Of a stretch of DNA of 64,000 nt, positions 56,171-64,000 are shown in pieces. How positions within the stretch are numbered: the stretch's first letter is position 1; each line of letters starts with the position of its first letter. Source of the DNA: Virgibacillus necropolis. GTDB taxonomy: Bacteria > Bacillota > Bacilli > Bacillales > Amphibacillaceae. A model generated the notes under the pieces. It searched no databases, was not told the DNA's origin, and was given only the letters and a program-made list of their open reading frames with translations. The DNA lies in the NCBI RefSeq assembly GCF_002224365.1, contig NZ_CP022437.1:2604001-2668000 (forward strand), in the 5' to 3' direction. The position numbers and the translations under genes were made by a program.

Positions 56171-56197
56171 CTCGTAATTGAGTCATCCGTTTTATCT
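56157..56197. terminator. Bidirectional terminator between rqcH and the OsmC gene
   Basis: AAAACGGATGACTC / GAGTCATCCGTTTT stem with T runs on both strands, between two converging genes. Confidence 0.88.
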
Positions 56198-56210
56198 CAG
56201 GTAAGCTATT

Positions 56211-56630
56211 TTAAAGAGCTTTTGCATTTAACGTTACATCCACATTACCACGAGTTGCTTTGGAATACGGACAAACTTCGTGAGCATCTTCCACTAGCTT
56301 GTCTGCTTCTTCTTGACTAACACCTTCTATAGAAACATTCAGTGTTGCTGCAATTTTAAAACCGCCATTTTCCTCATCTTTACAGAAACTAACTTCTGCA
56401 GTAGTTTCCGAGTCAATTTTTTTATCTTGATTGGATGCAACTAGATTTAATGCTCCATCGAAACAAGCAGAATATGTTGCTGCGAATAATTGTTCAGGAT
56501 TTGAACCCTTATCTTCTTTATTTGTAGCTGGATTAACTAAATTTAAATCTATTAATCCATCCTCAGATTTCACATGACCATCACGGCCGTTTTTTGCTGT
56601 TGCTTTTGATGTAAAAATTACCTTACTCAT
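56211..56630 (-). CDS. OsmC/Ohr-family organic hydroperoxide resistance protein
   Basis: Thiol peroxidase acting on organic hydroperoxides. It has 139 residues, the Ohr length. The two redox cysteines are in AATYSACFDGAL (~55) and EVCPYSKATRGN (~119). The N-terminus is VIFTSKATAKNGRDGHVKSEDG. GAGGAGTGCTAATTAT precedes the ATG. No OhrR-type regulator is adjacent. Confidence 0.92.
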   Translation of the reverse strand: MSKVIFTSKATAKNGRDGHVKSEDGLIDLNLVNPATNKEDKGSNPEQLFAATYSACFDGALNLVASNQDKKIDSETTAEVSFCKDEENGGFKIAATLNVSIEGVSQEEADKLVEDAHEVCPYSKATRGNVDVTLNAKAL

Positions 56631-56703
56631 ATAATTAGCACTCCTCTTTATTATGAATATATAGTACTATTCCACTAAGTTTTCTCTACTAAACATAAGA
56701 GGA

Positions 56704-56910
56704 TGCTCAAAAAGTCGCCAAATGATAAATGGCGAATCTCTTCGTTACTCGGTTTTTCCAGTCCTCACGTATTAAGGGCATAGAGGAACTTCTACTAAAA
56801 CCGTCCACGTCCTGTGGACAACATAGAAGTCAGCACATCGTGTGCAAGTCCGGTCCTCAAAACTCTCGTGCCTCGACCTTCTTATTTCTAATTCGGCGAC
56901 TTTTTGAACA
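56704..56910. mobile_element. R3 MITE-like element, long copy
   Basis: 207 bp with inverted ends TGCTCAAAAAGTCGCCAAAT / ATTCGGCGACTTTTTGAACA. It shares both ends with the copy at 50435-50579, in the opposite orientation, but has a different and longer middle (TCCACGTCCTGTGGACAAC hairpin; AGTCCGGTCCTC). It lies between the OsmC and LysR genes. Confidence 0.75.
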
Positions 56911-56915
56911 CGCAA

Positions 56916-57776
56916 TTATATATATTTTTTATGTAATATTGTCTCAAGAAATTTCTCTACTTGCGGTAGTTTCCTAACCTCTTCTTGGTAGCAAACCCAT
57001 GTACTTCTTGTCACGCTTTGATTGTTTAGAGTTAAAGCTACGTGCGGATATTCATCCATCATCGTATCGGAAACGCTTTTTGGTAGAACAGCCATTCCGA
57101 GGCCCTGCTTCATAAATTGTTTACATGTCTCAATTTGATCAACCCGTATCGTTTTGAGTGGTTTAATATGATGTTGATGATGATATAACCAGTTATCAAC
57201 CAGTTCATGCATACTATCATCACTCTTAAACGCAATTAATGGACGTTCTTTTATCTTGTTTTTTGGAAATGACTCTGTATCAAAAATATACAGTGGATCT
57301 TCAAATATACAAGAACATGTACTCTCCCTCAACTTTTCCCCTCGAATGATCGAAACATGATAATTTTTATGGTCACGCTTGATATCCTCACTGATACCAG
57401 TGACAAGATCAATTCCAACATTTGGATATGCAGCAGTGTATTCAGCAAGCATAGCCGGCAAATAACGTTGACTAATGAGTGATGAACAGGCAATAGATAA
57501 CGTACCTTGAACCTTCTCACTAGATTCGAGTAAACTATTTTTTAACACCTCTTCACGGTCAACGACAGTCCTTGCATGGTTTATGATCATTTCTCCAACT
57601 GGTGTAAGAATTAGCTTTTTCGACGTCCGAATAAAAATCGTTTGGCCAAAGTATTCCTCTATGTATTTAAGACGTTGTGTTACAGCTGGTTGCGATATTA
57701 AAATTGCTTTTGCAGTACCACGAATCGTACCAATTTCATTTAACTTCAGTAATAAAATATAATCATCAATCTTCAT
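56916..57776 (-). CDS. LysR-family transcriptional regulator
   Basis: Regulator of 286 residues: an N-terminal HTH (GTIRGTAKAILISQPAVTQRLKYIE at ~17-41) and an effector domain (~90-280). The gene ends just before the R3 element (stop 6 bases from it), so the C-terminus could have been reshaped, though length is normal. It is divergent from the methyltransferase gene, its likely target. Effector unknown. Confidence 0.85.
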   Translation of the reverse strand: MKIDDYILLLKLNEIGTIRGTAKAILISQPAVTQRLKYIEEYFGQTIFIRTSKKLILTPVGEMIINHARTVVDREEVLKNSLLESSEKVQGTLSIACSSLISQRYLPAMLAEYTAAYPNVGIDLVTGISEDIKRDHKNYHVSIIRGEKLRESTCSCIFEDPLYIFDTESFPKNKIKERPLIAFKSDDSMHELVDNWLYHHQHHIKPLKTIRVDQIETCKQFMKQGLGMAVLPKSVSDTMMDEYPHVALTLNNQSVTRSTWVCYQEEVRKLPQVEKFLETILHKKYI

Positions 57777-57903
57777 TTTATATCCCCCACTAGATAAGTA
57801 TTTGTTATTACTATTGATTATAAACTAGTATTTTACTTATTTCATGTCTAAACATATGATAGTAGTATCAAGTCATTCCTATATATGGAAAGAAGGAAAT
57901 CAC

Positions 57904-58665
57904 ATGAATGAGAAAGAAAACGTTAAAAGCGTGTTTGCCAAAAATAGTAATGCCTATGTAACAAGCTCGACGCATTCGAAAGGTTCCGATTTACCCTTAC
58001 TTGTTAAATGGTTACAACCTGAACCAAGCATGATTGCTCTTGATATTGCAACAGGTGGCGGTCATGTTGCAAAACACCTTTCTAAGCACGTTGCCAAAGT
58101 CATAGCATCAGATCTAACCAAAGAAATGTTGGATAACACTGCAAACCATTTATCCTCCTACGAAAACATTATGTATAAGATTGCGGATGCTGAAGAATTA
58201 CCATTTGAGAACAATACGTTTGATATCGTGGCATGTCGTATTGCAGCACATCATTTTCCAAGTCCCGAAAAGTTTATTTCTGAGGTTTATCGTGTGTTGA
58301 AACCAAATGGGAAGTTTATATTTATTGATAATATTGCCCCAGAGGATAGTAGATTCGATGAATTTGTTAACACATTAGAAAAAATGCGTGATTATAGCCA
58401 TGTTCGATCACATTCTATTTTAGAATGGAAAGAACTTTTTACCAAGTATCAGTTAACTGTAATGAAGGAACAGGTTAGGAAGAAAACATTGCCTTATCAA
58501 GAGTGGATTGACCGAACCTTAGACAGTGATGAAGCGAAAAATAAGGTTGGGTCCTATATAGTAGAAGCATCTAGTAAAGTACATGACTATTTTCAAGTTG
58601 ACATTAATCAAGGTGAGATACAATCATTTACAATTGACGAATGGATGGTAATGTGCGAAAAATAG
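57904..58665 (+). CDS. Class I SAM-dependent methyltransferase (UbiE/YcgJ-like)
   Basis: Small-molecule methyltransferase of 253 residues. Motif I is LDIATGGGHVAKHL (~40-53), then ASDLTKEML, IADAEELPFENNTFDIVACRIAAHHF and FIDNIAPED. I prefer the ATG giving MNEKENVKS since GAAGGAAATCAC lies before it; an upstream frame would add 20 residues. Substrate unknown. It is divergent from a LysR gene and monocistronic. Confidence 0.87.
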   Translation: MNEKENVKSVFAKNSNAYVTSSTHSKGSDLPLLVKWLQPEPSMIALDIATGGGHVAKHLSKHVAKVIASDLTKEMLDNTANHLSSYENIMYKIADAEELPFENNTFDIVACRIAAHHFPSPEKFISEVYRVLKPNGKFIFIDNIAPEDSRFDEFVNTLEKMRDYSHVRSHSILEWKELFTKYQLTVMKEQVRKKTLPYQEWIDRTLDSDEAKNKVGSYIVEASSKVHDYFQVDINQGEIQSFTIDEWMVMCEK

Positions 58666-58667
58666 AA

Positions 58668-58712
58668 AGGATGACCACTATTCATAAAGGAGCGTAGTGG
58701 TCATCTTTTTTT
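58668..58712 (+). terminator. Terminator of the methyltransferase gene
   Basis: GATGACCACTA / TAGTGGTCATC stem followed by TTTTTTT. Confidence 0.88.
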
Positions 58713-58754
58713 ATGGTTGTTTTCGTATAGTTCGTTGCTCATACACCAAAGTCT

Positions 58755-59376
58755 ATATAAAATGCGACGTAATTGCTGGTTTTGGTGGTTGGACAATCGT
58801 TCCGGAAATCCACTTCGCTTTCCGTGGGCTCGCGTTGAGCCTCCTCGATCGCAAAGACCGCTCTCTGCGGGGTCTCATCGTCTTCGCTTTCGAGGCCACT
58901 GAAAAAGTTAAATATAGTACAAAATATGCGGATCTACCATCGCACCCTCGAATATACTTTGCTTTCCGCGGGCGAGTGTCGAGCCTCCTCGGACTGCCGT
59001 CCTGCGGGGTCTCGCCGATCTCTTACTTCCCGCAGGAGTCTCCGTATAATCGAGGGTGCTAAGTTGATGTGAAAAGTTAAATTTTAAAAATCCACTACTT
59101 TTTCAGTGGCCTCTTCGCTTTCCCACAGGAGTCTCCGTGGATTTCCTTCACTGGGTTTTTGCTTGAAAATTTCAATTTAACTTTATCACTGGTTGCTTTT
59201 ATTATAAAATAGCCTTCAATTTATGGCAGTTGATTGGAGCGGAGGGCAGTCGACTCCTGCGGGAGGATAGGCATAGGTGAGACCCCGCAGTGCGGAGCAC
59301 GAGGAGGCTCACCAGCCGCCCTAAGGTGCGCGGCTGCCCGCAGCGGAAATCAACAGCACTTACGTCATAGTCTATA
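58755..59376. repeat. R1 dispersed element, copy C, interrupted
   Basis: Ends ATATAAAATGCGACGTAA and TTACGTCATAG. The X module (58804-59146, GGAAATCCAC / GTGGATTTCC) is split by an R2 element at 58892-59113; without it the module is about 112 bp. The Y module at 59229-59354 is closed by GTTGATTGGAGCGG / CCGCAGCGGAAATCAAC. Orientation is as in copy B. Confidence 0.8.
58892..59113. mobile_element. R2 MITE-like element, copy D, nested in R1 copy C
   Basis: 222 bp with perfect 17-bp inverted ends GAGGCCACTGAAAAAGT, flanked by a perfect 9-bp target duplication TTCGCTTTC (58883-58891 and 59114-59122). It carries a Z module (58942-59059) closed by GCACCCTCGA / TCGAGGGTGC with the shared GC-rich core. 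No transposase; it must have been moved in trans. Confidence 0.88.
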
Positions 59377-59418
59377 GATTTTGTGTCAAAAACAACAATC
59401 TTTTAGAAAAAAGCCTTT

Positions 59419-60016
59419 TTATAGATCATTACGCCAATCCTGCAATTTTTCCTTTTCCTCACCACTAATTGTCCCGTTCTCCACTAATAGTGAAAGGACT
59501 TCTTCATAATTCGTTATCGTATCAAAGTCTAATTTTGCATCAGAAAACGCTTCAACAGATTTTTCTAATCCATATGTAAAAATGGCAAGAACACTTAACA
59601 CTTCTGCATCTTCATTGATAAGCCCTTGAGCCGCTTCTATCGATGATCCTCCTGTTGAAATTAAATCCTCAATCACGACGACTCGCTGACCTTTTTCAAC
59701 ATGTCCTTCAATTAGGTTACCTTTACCGTGGCCTTTTGGTTTTGACCGTACATAAACCATAGGTAAATTAAGTTCATCAGCAAGCCATGCAGCATGTGGT
59801 ATGCCAGCTGTTGCACACCCGGCGATTACTTCTGGCTTTATTTCCATATTTTCAATTATCTCGGCAAATCCCCGAACTATTTTGTTACGAATAGCTGGAT
59901 ATGACATGGTTAAACGATTGTCACAATAAATAGGTGATTTCAATCCAGATGTCCACGTAAAATAATTATCTGTTTTAATTTGAATAGCTTTTATGTCCAA
60001 AAGATCTTTTGCTATT

Positions 60017-60033
<17 letters not shown>
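59419..60033 (-). CDS. pyrE: Orotate phosphoribosyltransferase
   Basis: Adds phosphoribosyl from PRPP to orotate. It has 204 residues. The PRPP-binding motif [14 protein letters not shown] is at ~113-126, and the KPKGHG loop is catalytic. GAGGAGTGGCAAC lies before the ATG of MSLSHEI, which I chose over a start 5 codons upstream. The start lies within the 3' end of pyrF. It is the last gene of the pyr operon; the repeat block follows. Confidence 0.95.
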
Positions 60034-62392
<2,359 letters not shown>

Positions 62393-62396
<4 letters not shown>

Positions 62397-64000
62397 GATA
62401 GAACAACCTTTTTATCTGTCATTGGTTTTGCACTAAATGTTGTTGAATCAATTACATGAAGAATCGCGTTTGCCGTATCAAGACTTGTTAAACAAGCAAT
62501 TCCGTGTTCCACTGCTTCCCTGCGAATCCTAAATCCGTCTGACCGTGGCTTTTTACCAGAAGTTAACGTATTGACAACGAACTGTACATCGCCATTTTCA
62601 ATGATTGACAAGACATTCGGTTTATCTGAGCCGATTTTCGCTACCTCAGTAACAGGAATACCATGTCCTTGAACAAAAGTAGCCGTTCCGGATGTTCCAT
62701 ATAAATGAAAACCTAATTGGTGAAAGCGTTCTGCTATTTCAAGTGTTTCTTCCTTATCCTTATCAGCCACAGTCAATAATACAGCGCCTTCTTGAGGTAC
62801 TTTTACCCCTGAAGCAATTAATCCTTTATATAAAGCTTTTTCTAATGTTTTATCATGCCCAATTGCTTCCCCTGTTGATTTCATTTCTGGTCCTAAAATG
62901 GTATCTACACTTCGTAACTTTTCAAATGAAAATACGGGCACTTTTACAGACACACTTTTTTGTTCAGGCAAAATCCCAGACGTATATCCCATTGATTTTA
63001 AAGATTCTCCCAAGATACATCTTGTTGCAAGATTGGCCATCGTTACACTAGTAACTTTACTTAAAAACGGGATGGTTCGACTTGCTCTTGGATTTACCTC
63101 AAGTACGTATACACCATCTTCTCGAACAATAAACTGAATATTGATTAACCCTTTAACATGTAACTCACGCGCAATTTTCGTTGTTGCTTCCATGCATTTC
63201 TGTTTAACTGTTTCACTAATTCGCTGCGGTGGATATACGGCAATGGAATCACCTGAGTGCACACCTGCACGTTCGATATGTTCCATAATACCAGGAACGA
63301 TTGTTGTTTCTCCGTCACTAATTGCATCAACTTCTACCTCTATGCCTGTGATGTATTTATCTATTAATATTGGATGTTTGTCATCTGTACTGTTGGATTT
63401 TGCTAGGTACGCATTTAACTCCTCATCGTCATAAACAATTTCCATCCTGCTTCCACCAATTACATAGGATGGTCTAACCAAAACTGGATAACCAATTTCA
63501 TTTGCCACATCCAGCGCTTGATCCAGTTTTAATACGGATTTACCTTTCGGACGTAATAAATCTAGGTCATTTAATAGCTGTTCAAATTTATCACGGTCTT
63601 CTGCTTTATCAATTGCTTCCAAATTCGTTCCTAAAATTTTCACACCACGACGTTGTAGTCCATCCGCTAGGTTAATAGCTGTTTGACCACCGAATTGAAC
63701 GATAACACCTTCAGGCTTTTCTAGATTAACAACATGCATGACATCTTCGAGTGTTAACGGTTCAAAGTATAATTTATCAGATATGCTAAAATCAGTTGAA
63801 ACAGTTTCTGGATTGTTATTCATAATGATAGCTTCATAACCCATTTCTTTAATGGCCATTACGGAATGAACTGTCGCGTAATCAAATTCAATTCCCTGTC
63901 CGATTCGGATTGGTCCTGATCCTAACACGAGAATTTTTTGGCGATTAGATTGAACGGATTCATTTTCCTCTTCATACGTGCTGTAGAAATATGGTGTTTC
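62393..64000 (-). CDS. carB: Carbamoyl-phosphate synthase large chain, 5' part beyond window
   Basis: Makes carbamoyl phosphate from glutamine-derived ammonia, bicarbonate and ATP. The visible 535 codons are the second half: after [10 protein letters not shown] the second ATP-grasp unit ([55 protein letters not shown]) and the C-terminal MGS-like allosteric domain ([14 protein letters not shown]). Following pyrK-pyrD, it is the pyrimidine-operon paralog, usually regulated by PyrR from upstream of the window. Confidence 0.96.

Noticed and set aside
58697-59062. 121-codon ORF on the plus strand
   Set aside because: It is read-through of the R1 and R2 repeats; the residue pattern reflects GC-rich palindromes, not a protein.

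Overview
The window comes from a low-G+C, Gram-positive, endospore-forming member of the Bacillaceae. The layout of the conserved block matches Bacillus subtilis almost gene for gene (rnc-acpP-fabG-fabD-plsX-fapR-recG-sdaAA-sdaAB on one side; fakA-yloU / rpmB-spoVM-thiN-rpe-rsgA-prkC-prpC-rsmB-fmt-priA-coaBC-rpoZ-remA-Ca ATPase / rqcH and the pyr operon on the other). The 27-residue SpoVM peptide marks a spore former. The BCCT transporter and the repeat families suggest the halotolerant Oceanobacillus/Virgibacillus/Lentibacillus group, but I cannot name the genus from sequence alone.

Region by region: 1-7957 is the lipid block (rnc, acpP, fabG, fabD, plsX, and fapR with its own operator), then recG and the two-subunit L-serine dehydratase. 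8200-10096 has a stress-type short-chain dehydrogenase behind a sigma-B-like promoter and an Est30-like esterase. 10161-13313 is a graveyard: an esterase fragment, a frameshifted DnaD-like replication gene, an excisionase-like HTH protein, a broken VOC protein and a broken Uma2-family protein. 13710-14996 is a purine permease. 15103-21979 is a sulfur-amino-acid locus: cysteine dioxygenase, TauE-type exporter, LysR regulator, cystine symporter (interrupted by a stop codon), PatB/MalY C-S lyase and a CstB-like persulfide dioxygenase-rhodanese. 22817-32541 holds accessory genes: flavin reductase/LLM monooxygenase with a divergent HxlR regulator, catalase, small membrane proteins, a flavoprotein reductase, a LysM-3D cell-wall protein and a 5'-truncated BCCT transporter. 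32682-35870 has a class I aldolase, an MFS transporter and a hotdog thioesterase led by a cobalamin riboswitch. 36013-56170 is the conserved translation, envelope-signalling and coenzyme block. 56211-58665 has OsmC, LysR and a methyltransferase. 59419-64000 is the 3' part of the pyrimidine operon (pyrE, pyrF, pyrD, pyrK, carB).

Three points stand out. First, gmk between remA and rpoZ is reduced to its start codon plus its last ~18 codons. Second, the intergenic regions carry at least four repeat families. Two of them share a GC-rich structured core with different closing stems, and one copy is nested in another with a 9-bp target duplication. Third, a cobalamin riboswitch with its terminator precedes an acyl-CoA thioesterase, an unusual client.
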